DNA of 64,000 bases from Glaciimonas sp. GTDB taxonomy: Bacteria; Pseudomonadota; Gammaproteobacteria; Burkholderiales; Burkholderiaceae_D. The position numbers and the translations under genes are program-made. The stretch lies in NCBI GenBank assembly GCA_012927625.1, contig JABBOV010000006.1, positions 62,001 to 126,000 on the forward strand, in the 5' to 3' direction. Position 1 is the stretch's first letter. The number at the start of each line of letters is the position of its first letter. Shown here one piece after another: positions 1 through 8,010 of the stretch. A model generated the notes under the pieces. The model saw only the letters and a program-made list of their open reading frames with translations. It ran no database searches and was not told the DNA's origin.

Positions 1-308
1 CATTGTTTTATAGCTATTTTAAAAATACAAATGCCAGTATATCTTCTAGATTGATATTCTGCATTGAAATGCATGAAAAATGTCCGCTTGGCATGCGACG
101 GGTTAAAAAATTTCTAAAATCCATTTTCCTGCAAATCCGTTCATTGCAATCATTACCACGGACCGAGCCCAATTCACCTTTAGGTCATACACTAGCGCGA
201 CAGCTCTGGGTCTGAACTGTCTACCGAAGATTGCCGACAGCAAACCCATTCCGGCACGCATACGCCACAAGAATAGCAATCCTTCATTTTAGCCAAACGA
301 GAACCATC
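1..308. other. Upstream region of fumA, no gene seen
   Basis: AT-rich at the left edge and richer in GC from about position 190. A 70-codon open frame at 3-215 has no recognisable protein character and is not called. The fumA ribosome-binding region lies just before 309 but contains no strong Shine-Dalgarno match. No clear promoter or operator could be recognised by eye. Confidence 0.5.
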
Positions 309-1847
309 ATGACCATCATCAAGCAGAACGACCTTATTGAATCCGTTGCCGGCGCGCTGCAATACATCAGCTATTACCATCCGGCCGATTACATCGCACA
401 TCTGGGGCGCGCATATGCGGCGGAGCAAAGCCCGGCGGCCAAAGATGCAATTGCACAGATATTGACCAATTCGCGCATGTGCGCCGAAGGCCATCGCCCG
501 ATCTGTCAAGATACCGGTATCGTCAATGTCTTTCTGAAAATCGGCATGGATGTGCAGTTTGAAGGATTCAAAGGCTCCATCGCCGACGCCGTTAACGAAG
601 GCGTACGACGCGGCTACAATAATCCAGAAAACAAGTTGCGCGCCTCGATCGTGGCCGACCCGCTTTTCGCGCGCAAAAATACCCGCGACAACACACCGGC
701 GGTAATCCACATGGAGCTGATACCGGGCAACACAGTCGACGTCCAGATTGCAGCCAAAGGCGGCGGCTCGGAAAACAAGAGCAAGTTCGTGATGCTTAAT
801 CCATCCGATTCAGTGGTGGACTGGGTCATGAAAACCGTGCCGACCATGGGTGCCGGCTGGTGCCCGCCGGGCATGCTAGGGATCGGTATCGGCGGTACTG
901 CTGAAAAAGCCATGCTGATGGCAAAAGAAGTGCTGATGGAAGACATCAACATGTACGACCTGCTTAAACGCGGCCCACAAAGCAAGACCGAAGAACTACG
1001 CATCGAACTGTTCCAGAAAGTCAATGCGCTCGGCATCGGCGCTCAGGGCTTGGGCGGCCTGACCACGGTGCTCGATGTAAAAATCATGATGTACCCGACC
1101 CACGCCGCCTCCAAGCCGGTGGCGATGATCCCGAACTGCGCGGCAACGCGCCACGGCCATTTCGTGCTTGACGGTTCCGGCCCGGCATTCATGGAGCCGC
1201 CGTCACTGTCCGACTGGCCGGAAGTGCACTGGGCACCGGACATCGAAAAGTCTAAACGTATCGACCTCAATACCCTGACCAAGACCGAAGTCGCATCCTG
1301 GAAACCGGGCCAGACACTGCTATTGAACGGCAAGATGCTGACCGGCCGCGATGCCGCCCACCAGCGCATCCAGGACATGCTAGCCAAGGGCGAGCCATTG
1401 CCGGTCGATTTCACCAATCGGGTGATTTACTATGTCGGCCCGGTTGACCCGGTGCGCGACGAAGCAGTCGGCCCAGCCGGCCCGACCACCGCGACACGGA
1501 TGGACAAATATACCGACATGATGCTGGAAAAAACCGGCCTGATTTCCATGGTTGGCAAAGCGGAGCGCGGGCCGGTTGCAATCGAATCGATCAAGCGGCA
1601 CCAATCGGCTTACCTGATGGCGGTCGGCGGTGCAGCGTATCTGGTCTCGAAAGCCATCAAGAGCGCAAAAGTGGTCGGCTTTGCCGACCTCGGGATGGAA
1701 GCAATTTACGAGTTTGACGTCAAAGACATGCCGGTCACGGTAGCGGTCGATGCCAGCGGCACCTCGGTTCACGATACCGGGCCGAAAGAATGGCAAGCTA
1801 GGATTGCCGCGAGCTCTGTGGGCGACATCGCAGTCACTACCAAATAA
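309..1847 (+). CDS. fumA: Fumarate hydratase, class I (iron-sulfur, fused subunits)
   Basis: Class I fumarase, an oxygen-sensitive [4Fe-4S] enzyme of the TCA cycle that interconverts fumarate and L-malate in the cytoplasm. The protein is 512 aa, near the usual length for the fused alpha-beta form. Candidate cluster ligands are Cys66 (in a CxxGxRPICQDTG-like segment), Cys185 (AGWCPPGMLGIG) and Cys277 (IPNCAATRHGH); the first spacing matches the family. The frame stays open upstream to 231, but ATG 309 (MTIIKQND) is preferred because the residues before it do not look like family sequence. It is followed on the same strand by murI, about 95 bp away. Only the class I type is visible here; a class II fumC may exist elsewhere. 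Confidence 0.95.
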   Translation: MTIIKQNDLIESVAGALQYISYYHPADYIAHLGRAYAAEQSPAAKDAIAQILTNSRMCAEGHRPICQDTGIVNVFLKIGMDVQFEGFKGSIADAVNEGVRRGYNNPENKLRASIVADPLFARKNTRDNTPAVIHMELIPGNTVDVQIAAKGGGSENKSKFVMLNPSDSVVDWVMKTVPTMGAGWCPPGMLGIGIGGTAEKAMLMAKEVLMEDINMYDLLKRGPQSKTEELRIELFQKVNALGIGAQGLGGLTTVLDVKIMMYPTHAASKPVAMIPNCAATRHGHFVLDGSGPAFMEPPSLSDWPEVHWAPDIEKSKRIDLNTLTKTEVASWKPGQTLLLNGKMLTGRDAAHQRIQDMLAKGEPLPVDFTNRVIYYVGPVDPVRDEAVGPAGPTTATRMDKYTDMMLEKTGLISMVGKAERGPVAIESIKRHQSAYLMAVGGAAYLVSKAIKSAKVVGFADLGMEAIYEFDVKDMPVTVAVDASGTSVHDTGPKEWQARIAASSVGDIAVTTK

Positions 1848-1941
1848 GCACCCACCCGCCCTCGCCGGGCGAAGTACCGAATATTGTTTTCGGCCATGTC
1901 GCCCGGCAATCCAATCACCTATTCACTTGCCGCACCATTCC

Positions 1942-2793
1942 TTGACCACGTTCCTTACGCCTGCCAGCGTTCTTGCAGCAGCAAATAAACCTGTAGGCGT
2001 TTTTGATTCCGGCATTGGCGGCCTGTCCGTGTTGCGCCATATCCAGGCCCAATTACCACAGGAAAATGTACTGTATTTTGCCGACTCAAACTTTGCCCCC
2101 TATGGCGGCAGGGCGGAACAATTCATCGTCGACCGTGCATTGGCAATTACAGATTTTCTGCTACAACAAGGTGCCAAAGCCATCGTGGTCGCCTGCAATA
2201 CTGCCACCGCCGCTGCCATTAAGGCACTGCGAGCGCGTTACCCGCAGTTGTCAATAATTGGTGTCGAACCTGGACTCAAACCGGCTGCAGCACTGACCAA
2301 AAATAATACGATCGGCGTACTCGCCACGCAACGCACCCTCGCCAGCGGCAAGTTCAAACATTTGAGTGAACAAATCTCTGCCAGCACAGGTGTGCGGATA
2401 CTCACGCAAGCCTGTATCGGACTGGCCGACCAGATCGAAAAAGGCGAATTGCAATCCGCAGCAACCGCCTTGCTGGTACAAAGTTATGTTGGGCCACTGG
2501 TTGCACAGGGAGCAGATACCTTGGTGCTCGGCTGCACCCATTATCCTTTCGTACTGCCGCTGCTCCAGGACGCAGCACACCGCGCCACTTCTGACCCAGT
2601 GACCATCATCGACACCGGCCGGCCCATTGCATTGCAACTGGAACGACTCCTCAAAAATCATGACTTACTGAATACATCCGCCAACCCAGGCCAGTTGCAG
2701 GCATTCACCACCGGCGACGAATCAGCGCTAAAAGTCGCTCTAAGCAATCTACTGCACCTCCAGGCAAGCGTCGCGCTGGTAACGGTCGGCTAG
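1942..2793 (+). CDS. murI: Glutamate racemase
   Basis: Converts L-glutamate to D-glutamate for peptidoglycan synthesis in the cytoplasm. The two catalytic cysteines lie in the typical motifs ACNTATA and GCTHYPF, and the N-terminal loop GVFDSGIGGLSVLR is intact. The start is uncertain. The only in-frame ATG (1750) lies inside fumA, so a TTG at 1942 (283 aa) or 1927 is the likely initiator; neither has a convincing Shine-Dalgarno sequence. Length from 1942 fits the family (about 260-285 aa). It sits directly behind fumA and may be co-transcribed with it. Confidence 0.9.
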   Translation: MTTFLTPASVLAAANKPVGVFDSGIGGLSVLRHIQAQLPQENVLYFADSNFAPYGGRAEQFIVDRALAITDFLLQQGAKAIVVACNTATAAAIKALRARYPQLSIIGVEPGLKPAAALTKNNTIGVLATQRTLASGKFKHLSEQISASTGVRILTQACIGLADQIEKGELQSAATALLVQSYVGPLVAQGADTLVLGCTHYPFVLPLLQDAAHRATSDPVTIIDTGRPIALQLERLLKNHDLLNTSANPGQLQAFTTGDESALKVALSNLLHLQASVALVTVG

Positions 2794-2815
2794 AAAACAA
2801 ATGAGCTAATATTTC

Positions 2816-2871
2816 GTTTCACCAATATAGAGACCTCGGCATGGTTTAATTTGTAATTACTTTGGTGAAAC
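2816..2871. repeat. Inverted repeat downstream of murI
   Basis: Perfect 10-bp arms (GTTTCACCAA at 2816-2825 and its complement at 2862-2871) enclose 36 AT-rich bases. It lies between the murI stop and the tRNA-His gene. It could be a weak terminator or a protein site; there is no T tract. Confidence 0.35.
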
Positions 2872-2963
2872 CAACTACCAGTGCATATTTTGATTTACAA
2901 GTAAGGCGCAAATTTATATAATTGTCGACTTCTACAAGTCAGCGTAGAAAAGCAAAAAACAAT

Positions 2964-3040
2964 GGTGGCTGTAGCTCAGTTGGTAGAGTCCAGGATTGTG
3001 ATTCCTGTTGTCGTGGGTTCGAGCCCCATCAGCCACCCCA
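2964..3040 (+). tRNA. tRNA-His (GTG anticodon)
   Basis: A complete cloverleaf can be folded by eye: acceptor GGTGGCT pairs with AGCCACC and includes the extra 5' G typical of tRNA-His. The D arm contains GCTCAGTTGG, the anticodon stem is CAGGA/TCCTG with GTG at 2998-3000, and the T loop is GTTCGAG. The terminal CCA is encoded (3038-3040). Its 3' half is the integration target of the island to the right, which restores the gene on insertion, so this copy should be functional. Confidence 0.97.
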
Positions 3041-3041
3041 A
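2994..3041 (+). repeat. Left attachment repeat (attL) in the tRNA-His 3' half
   Basis: This 48-bp stretch, from the anticodon arm to one base past the CCA, is repeated exactly at 9506-9553. Direct duplication of a tRNA 3' end with a tyrosine integrase gene next to the distal copy is the standard footprint of site-specific integration at a tRNA. Confidence 0.93.
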
Positions 3042-3066
3042 AATTACTGTTTAAAATCAAAAACTT

Positions 3067-3100
3067 AGCCAAAACTTATGTTTTGGCTTTGTTGTTTTTG
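3067..3100 (+). terminator. Terminator after tRNA-His (island-borne copy)
   Basis: A 9-bp stem (AGCCAAAAC/GTTTTGGCT, 3067-3088) with a 4-nt loop is followed by TTGTTGTTTTTG. A diverged version of the same terminator stands after attR at 9579. The copy here therefore came with the island, while the one at 9579 is probably the original. Confidence 0.75.
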
Positions 3101-3117
3101 AACCTCTCATTCGCTCT

Positions 3118-3136
3118 GTGTAGGGGCTATGTAGGA
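3118..3136 (+). promoter_or_regulatory. Candidate integrase arm-type site (left arm)
   Basis: A 19-bp sequence, GTGTAGGGGCTATGTAGGA, containing two TGTAGG boxes 11 bp apart. It recurs with one difference at 9359-9377, and both copies lie inside the island near an att repeat. That arrangement matches arm-binding sites of lambda-type integrases, but binding is inferred only. Confidence 0.5.
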
Positions 3137-3204
3137 TTTTCCAGTCCATGCAATCATATAATCCGATTGTGGATTGAGTCGACATGCCCGTGTATAGGGC
3201 GCCG

Positions 3205-3279
3205 GTCGGGTAGGCTGCGCGGTTGCCCGCGCACGCTCCCCCTGAGAACCGAGCATGTGGGTTTCTCAGCACTCGGCTC
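3205..3279 (-). ncRNA. Group II intron 3' end (domains V and VI), fossil
   Basis: Read on the minus strand, 3279-3246 is a 34-nt domain V-like hairpin. It begins GAGCCGAG, contains the AGC triad, has a GAGAAAC loop region and closes with CTCGGTTC, which pairs fully with the first 8 nt. The next 41 nt fold as a domain VI-like GC stem with a GCAA loop. A likely bulged branch-point A lies in CCTACCC, and the intron would end near 3205. The distal stem of domain V has one mismatch. No intron-encoded reverse transcriptase is present upstream, so this is a 5'-truncated remnant. Confidence 0.6.
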
Positions 3280-3458
3280 AAGCTGTTGGCGCTAGCGCCA
3301 AATTGACTCAGCCGGCTGATTTTAACTGACCCATGCACAGCGCTTCAGGTCCCGCAATGGGCCTACGTTTGCTGATTGTGCGGGTGGGGCAGCGAATTCC
3401 AGCCACTTAGATCAATTCGGTGCCAAAGTCAACAGGAAGACGAAATATCGAGGAAACC
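3280..3458. other. Intergenic, unidentified sequence left of the hypothetical relic
   Basis: Contains a short palindrome, TTGGCGCTAGCGCCAA, at about 3285-3300. No protein, terminator or RNA could be recognised. It probably contains further truncated mobile-element sequence. Confidence 0.4.
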
Positions 3459-4125
3459 TCACCACTCCTCCAAAGCCTCGGACTTTTTATCATCATCCGG
3501 AATCACCACTCCCTCATACCCACCGTCACTCTCATCAAACTCAATGAAGTCGTCGACTTCATCTAGATCGAAAAGCGTAGATAGATCGAATTCCTTACGA
3601 TTTTTCCCGACAATAGACTTAACATGGAAGATCGGTTTCAGCGTCGCCGCTTGGTCATAGAAACGTACACCTAGCACTCGGAGCGCATTGAAATGACTGT
3701 CTGCCTGAATGTGTGTATCGGTGAATCCAGCCCAACCGCGCACGCCGGCCTCATACGACAGCAACCAAAGATCTCCGTGAAGTGCATCCTGCGTTTCGGC
3801 TTGCTTCCAGATCGTCACCTTAGGCACTTTCGATAATTGTCCCATTTGGAAAAGGTCGAGCAGTAGTAGTGCATAGATGGAACCGTGCATCTCAGCAATA
3901 AGATCAATGTTGGACTCAGTTAGCTGTAGATTCAGATCCTTGTGAGTACGGTCAGTGATCTTGATGGTGTTTGGTACAGAATTGACCAAGTAACGTGATG
4001 GGAATAGGAAAGAGCCCCTCAAGGACCTTGAACAAACGATTCTCTTGGGGCAGTCTCTCGTGTACGAAGAATCGAGACGACCCAAGTGTGCCATATCCTC
4101 CTGCAAGACCCCAAGTTTTTTCAAT
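3459..4125 (-). pseudogene. Hypothetical protein gene, 5'-truncated and probably frameshifted
   Basis: The downstream frame (3459 to about 4010) encodes an acidic-tailed protein segment (…DGGYEGVVIPDDDKKSEALEEW) with good coding character. Upstream of about 4000-4015 the credible reading moves to another frame (VIEKTWGLAGGYGTLG, then RFFVHERLPQENRLFKVLEG), suggesting a one-base frameshift. That frame in turn collides with the IS zinc-ribbon gene on the opposite strand from about 4110. The IS therefore seems to have inserted into this gene and removed its 5' part. I do not recognise the family. The missing N-terminal half is not evident on the right side of the IS. Confidence 0.45.
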
Positions 4126-4631
4126 TACGACTGCAAATTGACATTGATCTGGCTGCGCAAACGCACGCTGGGAAATGCTCGTGTGGTGGGGTCCTTCACC
4201 GCGCCAACTATCCACGCAAACCCCGCGGCTGCCCAAGTGATGTGCGGGCTGACTACGAATCGCGTTTCAGTTTTTGTTGCAGCCGGTGCCGTAAACGCTC
4301 GACGGCCATGTCGGTGCGCTTTCTGGGGCGGCGTGTGTATTTGTCCTTGGCTGTGGTGTTGATGTCGGCTCGGCGAGCCGGGCCGACATCAATACAGCTG
4401 CGCCTATGTGAGACGCTGGCCGTGCCCACCCGAACTGTTCTGCGCTGGCGAATCTGGTGGGTTCAATTATTTCCAACAACGCCGCTTTGGCAGGGCAGCT
4501 GCGCCCGCTTCATGCCCCCGGTCGCAACGACCGAGCTTCCGACCAGCCTGATCGCACGCTTTACCGGTTCGGCGGCAGAATCAATGACACGGCTCCTGGC
4601 CTTTCTCACCCCCTTGACGGTCCGGCAATGA
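4086..4631 (+). CDS. Zinc-ribbon-like accessory protein of the IS
   Basis: A 181-aa frame from GTG 4086; the true start is probably further in, around 4120-4150, because the first 15-20 codons overlap the disrupted host gene. It has a CxCGG pair near residue 31 and a CCxxC pair near residue 64, a zinc-ribbon-like arrangement. A basic stretch RKRSTAMSVRFLGRRVYL and a C-terminal helix-rich region follow. From memory, similar small proteins stand upstream of this type of transposase/ATPase operon (I believe annotated DUF6431 or similar, not verified). Role unknown; DNA binding in transposition is inferred. An 11-bp inverted repeat (4359-4369/4382-4392) lies inside the gene. Confidence 0.55.
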   Translation: MCHILLQDPKFFQLRLQIDIDLAAQTHAGKCSCGGVLHRANYPRKPRGCPSDVRADYESRFSFCCSRCRKRSTAMSVRFLGRRVYLSLAVVLMSARRAGPTSIQLRLCETLAVPTRTVLRWRIWWVQLFPTTPLWQGSCARFMPPVATTELPTSLIARFTGSAAESMTRLLAFLTPLTVRQ

Positions 4632-4718
4632 TCAACGCGTGTGACGGCCGCGCATGACCCGCAGAGGTTGCTCATAGCCAAACTTTCTGATGGTTCGTAA
4701 GCTTGCTTCCCATTAGCG

Positions 4719-6163
4719 TTGCCGCCGGCGGCGCATCTTTGGGAGAGTTTTTTGAATGCAATACCCGATCCGCTCAAACGCGATCGCTGGGCACGGCTGC
4801 GCTTCTCGATCATCGGCTCGTTGCTGGCTGCGCCACCGGCGCCAGGAGAATTGAACAGCGCCTTGCAACTGCTTGCCGCCAAGACATGGCACCATCCGGT
4901 CTCCGGACTCGATATCGCTTTCGGCGTGTCGACCATGGAACGCTGGTTCTACGCTGCGCGGCGCGCCAACGATCCGGTGGCCGCCTTGAAGGATCGCCTG
5001 CGCGGCGATGTCAGTTGCTTTCCGAGCATGACGCCCGAAGTCATCGACACCTTGACCATCCAATATCGCGAACACCCGGGCTGGACCGTCCAGCTTCACT
5101 TCGACAATCTGCGCTCAGCCCTCAAGGATAGCGATACCGCGATTGCCTCGTATCCGACCATCCGGCGCTATCTGAAAGCACAGGGCATGTTCCGCCAGGC
5201 CCAGCCCAAACGCGCGACCGCAGGCGCACTTGCCGCGCGTGACCGCCTGGAACGACTTGAAGTGCGCAGCTTCGAGGTGGACCATGTGTGCGCCCTCTGG
5301 CACCTCGATTTCCACCATGGTTCCCGCAAGGTGCTCACGCGTCAAGGTGACTGGGTGACGCCGATGCTGATGGGCGTCATCGACGACCGCTCGCGCCTGG
5401 CCTGCCATCTGCAGTGGTATCTCGACGAAACGGCCGAGAGCCTGATTCACAGCTTGTGCCAGGTTTCATGAAACGCGGATTACCGCGTGCCCTGATGACC
5501 GACAACGGCGCCGCCATGCTGGCCGAGGAAACCACCGCTGGCCTGGCGCAACTAGGCGTGTTGCACCAGACCACGCTCCCTTATTCTCCTTACCAGAACG
5601 CGAAACAGGAATCCTTCTGGGGCCGCGTTGAAGGGCGCCTGATGGCCATGCTCGAAGGCGAAACCAGCCTCACCATCGATGCCCTCAATCTGGCGACGCA
5701 AGCCTGGTGCGAGCAGGAGTACCACCGTACGCGCCACTCGGAAATCGACGCCACGCCGCTGGCCCACTATCTTGCCGGCCCGAACGTGGCCCGCCCATGC
5801 CCGGCTGTCTCCGTGCTCGCTGCCGCCTTCCGCATCGAGGTGCTACGGCGCCAGCGTCGCTCAGACGGCACCGTCAGTCTCAATGGTGGGCGCTTCGAGA
5901 TACCGGCGCGTTATCGGCACTTCGAACGCGTTCATCTGCGCTATGCCCGCTGGGATCTGTCCCGGGTCGATCTGGTCGATCCGCGCACCGGCGCCATCCT
6001 GTGTCTGGTCAAACCGCTCGACAAGTCTGCCAATGCCAATGGTCAGCGCCGACGCTTGGCCCCAGTGACGACCGATCTGTCGCCGCTGCCGCCCAGGGGC
6101 CTGCCTGCCTTGATGACCGAACTGCTGGCTGACTACGCCGCCAGCCTATCTTCCCACCTGTGA
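4719..6163 (+). pseudogene. D35E (rve) transposase, Mu/TniA-like, inactivated by a frameshift
   Basis: Two frames make one protein. 4719-5471 carries the N-terminal DNA-binding part and the first catalytic Asp (LWHLDFHH). The frame from about 5460 to 6163 carries the second Asp (LMTDNGAAM) and the Glu (KQESFWGR); these last two are separated by exactly 35 residues. At about 5458-5466 the reading must shift by one base (CAGGTTTCATGAAA), best explained by loss of one nucleotide before FMKRGLPRALMTDN. No slippery heptamer is visible, so a programmed frameshift is unlikely. The first frame starts at TTG 4719, but the real start may be a little downstream. Total about 480 aa if repaired. Confidence 0.85.
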
Positions 6164-6175
6164 CGAGAGTGCTGC

Positions 6176-7018
6176 ATGAACCAGAAATTACTTGCCCTCT
6201 ACGGGCTAAAATGGAACCCATTCTCACCGGAATTGCCAACCGAGGCGATCTATGTGCCGACCAAGATCGAGAACTTCTGCTGGCGCATCGAGCATGCACA
6301 GATCCGCGAGGGTGGCTTCGCCATGATCCACGGCGATCCGGGCAGCGGCAAGAGCATTGTCTTGCGCCTGCTTGCCGAACGCCTTAAGAAACAGCCTGAC
6401 ATCACCGTTGGCGCCATCAATCACCCACAGAGCAATATGGCTGATTTCTATCGTGAACTGGGTGACATATTTGGGGTGCCGCTGCGCCCCAGCAATCGTT
6501 GGGGCGGCTTCAAGGCCTTGCGCGAACGCTGGCTCAGCCATCTCGAATCGAGCCGTTGCCGGCCGGTCCTTCTCATCGACGAAGCGCAGGAAATGACGCC
6601 GCAAGTACTCTCCGAGCTGCGCCTGCTGGCCAGTGCCCGCTTCGATTCCCAGCCGCTGCTGTGCATCATCATCGCCGGCGATGCCAGGCTGATCGAGAAA
6701 CTACGCCGCGAGGAACTCATTCCGCTCGGCAGCCGCATCCGCACCCGGCTTGCCACCGAGTTTGCCAGCCGCGACGAACTGCTTGCCTGCCTTGATCATT
6801 TACTCGCCGGCGCGGGTAACGCCAGCCTGATGACGCAAGGGCTGCGCCATACTCTGTGCGATCACGCCGCCGGCAATTACCGCAGCCTGACCACGATGGC
6901 AGCCGAACTGCTCGCCGCCGCGGCGCAACGTGATCTGCCTATGATCGATGAGAAGCTCTATCTGGATGTGTTTGCGCAACCAACTTTACCCACACAGCGC
7001 CGCGCAGCTGCACGCTGA
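6176..7018 (+). CDS. AAA ATPase transposition protein (TniB/ExeA-like)
   Basis: A 280-aa ATPase with Walker A GDPGSGKS (near residue 55), Walker B VLLIDEAQE (near residue 130) and a sensor-like SRIRTRL segment. Such proteins work with rve transposases as target-selection regulators, like MuB, TnsC and TniB. It begins 12 bp after the transposase stop, so it is translationally linked to it. The gene is intact, unlike its partner, so the ATPase may still be made. Functional assignment follows from context; substrate or target preference cannot be told. Confidence 0.85.
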   Translation: MNQKLLALYGLKWNPFSPELPTEAIYVPTKIENFCWRIEHAQIREGGFAMIHGDPGSGKSIVLRLLAERLKKQPDITVGAINHPQSNMADFYRELGDIFGVPLRPSNRWGGFKALRERWLSHLESSRCRPVLLIDEAQEMTPQVLSELRLLASARFDSQPLLCIIIAGDARLIEKLRREELIPLGSRIRTRLATEFASRDELLACLDHLLAGAGNASLMTQGLRHTLCDHAAGNYRSLTTMAAELLAAAAQRDLPMIDEKLYLDVFAQPTLPTQRRAAAR

Positions 7019-7036
7019 TCGTCGAGCGAGTCCACC

Positions 7037-7231
7037 ATGAACAGTCCGCCCGACCACGGCATACCATTGCCGCCACTTTCCGACGAAGCTGCCGTCGAGA
7101 TACTCGACTTCCTTGGAGTGATGTTCCAGATATTTGAAACGCGATACGCTAACCAGATCTACCGCTACTATCAGACCAGCAACATCGTCCGACCCCATCC
7201 ATCCACAACCACCGACGACGAGCCTTTCTGA
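7037..7231 (+). CDS. Small conserved-looking protein at the end of the IS operon
   Basis: A 64-aa protein starting MNSPPDHGIPLPPL, with a central helix EAAVEILDFLGVMFQIFETRYANQ written here in two parts: residues about 17-29 and 30-41. It starts 18 bp after the ATPase stop on the same strand and ends just before the inferred transposon right end. Proteins of this sort follow the ATPase in related elements as far as I recall, but no function is known to me. Alternatively it is a chance frame; the helical, acidic and aromatic pattern argues for a real gene. Confidence 0.5.
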   Translation: MNSPPDHGIPLPPLSDEAAVEILDFLGVMFQIFETRYANQIYRYYQTSNIVRPHPSTTTDDEPF

Positions 7232-7255
7232 ACGATTTCGTCCACAAATGCAAAA

Positions 7256-7282
7256 CGCCGCGAGCTCTCAAGGCTGGCGGCG
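7256..7282. terminator. GC-rich hairpin after the IS operon
   Basis: CGCCGC at 7256-7261 pairs with GCGGCG at 7277-7282, with an inner AGC/GCT pair. It lies between the IS operon end and the convergent higBA end. AAAA precedes it and CTTTA follows, so weak bidirectional termination is plausible. Confidence 0.4.
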
Positions 7283-7364
7283 CTTTACTGTCAAAATTAC
7301 ACGTCAAATCACCATCGCCGACCGTGAACATCGAACCATCAAATTAGGTGATCACACTCAACCG

Positions 7365-7682
7365 TCAAGCGGCTGTTAAAGTCGAGATAATTTCCGCGCG
7401 CAGCACCTTCGGCGCACCAGCTTTGCGGGCTTTCCACAAGTCGTATGCGGCCTGTTGTGCAATCCATAAATCAGCACGCCCGCCGTTTTCCACGCCTAGC
7501 CAGCCTTCCAACCGTAAAGCCATTTCCGGCGAGATGGCAGCGCGGGCATTCAGCACACGGGAAAATGCAGCACGGGTCACGCCTAGCTGCTCGGCTGCTT
7601 GCGTGACGTTTAGATTGAGTGCGGGCAACACATCTTCCCGCAGGGTTTCGCCGGGGTGCGGCGGGTTATACATTCTGGTCAT
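7365..7682 (-). CDS. higA: HigA family antitoxin
   Basis: A 105-aa XRE-type helix-turn-helix protein. The N-terminal NPPHPGETLREDVLPAL and the helix-turn-helix segment VTQAAEQLGVTRAAFSRVLN are typical of HigA/VapI antitoxins. It neutralises the HigB toxin and represses their shared promoter. It follows higB by 12 bp, the toxin-first order characteristic of higBA. It sits in the island between the IS and the broken integrase, where it could have stabilised the island. The protein looks complete. Confidence 0.88.
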   Translation of the reverse strand: MTRMYNPPHPGETLREDVLPALNLNVTQAAEQLGVTRAAFSRVLNARAAISPEMALRLEGWLGVENGGRADLWIAQQAAYDLWKARKAGAPKVLRAEIISTLTAA

Positions 7683-7694
7683 GGTTAATGCTCC

Positions 7695-7973
7695 TTAGTG
7701 ATAGTCCAGGTAGTTCACCAGCACCGCATCGCCGTTCTCAAAAGTGAATGTGATACGCCAATTGCCATTTACGGTAATTGAATAATGTCCGGCAAGTTCG
7801 CCAACCAGTGTGTGCAGGTTCCAGCCCGGTACGTTCATATCGTCGGCGGCTTTAGCAAGGTCCAGTCGCGTCAATTGGCGGCCTAACTTGACAGCGTGAT
7901 GCGGTTGAATACCTGCCTTGCTACCAGTATCGAAAAAAGCCTTTAGCCCTTTGTGCTGGAATGTTTTAATCAT
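7695..7973 (-). CDS. higB: HigB/RelE family toxin
   Basis: A 92-aa protein of the HigB (RelE/ParE superfamily) type: MIKTFQHKGLKAFFDTG at the start, then LVGELAGHYSITVNGNWRITF and the final ENGDAVLVNYLDYH. HigB toxins are ribosome-dependent mRNA endonucleases. The frame is intact over its full usual length. The higBA promoter should lie in the short interval between 7974 and the integrase end at 8011. Toxicity and pairing with higA are inferred from family and order. Confidence 0.88.
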   Translation of the reverse strand: MIKTFQHKGLKAFFDTGSKAGIQPHHAVKLGRQLTRLDLAKAADDMNVPGWNLHTLVGELAGHYSITVNGNWRITFTFENGDAVLVNYLDYH

Positions 7974-8010
7974 AAATTGATTGTATAGCGTAACGTTTCA
8001 CATTGCAATG

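Larger units (their letters stand above)
4086..7340 (+). mobile_element. IS-like transposon: zinc-ribbon protein, D35E transposase, AAA ATPase, small ORF
   Basis: Four same-strand genes form a module of the TniA/TniB-like type: rve transposase plus ExeA/TniB-type ATPase, with two small accessory genes. Boundaries are approximate. Near the left end (about 4125-4150) and right end (about 7285-7315, read inwards) there are related TTGAC-containing stretches, namely TGCAAATTGACA on the left and TGTAATTTTGACA on the right. These could be terminal transposase-binding repeats. No target-site duplication was identified. The transposase carries a frameshift, so the copy is probably inactive. Confidence 0.65.

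Noticed and set aside
5414-6163. Independent second transposase gene starting inside the first
   Set aside because: It holds the second Asp and the Glu of one D35E domain whose first Asp is in the preceding frame; a single frameshifted gene explains both.
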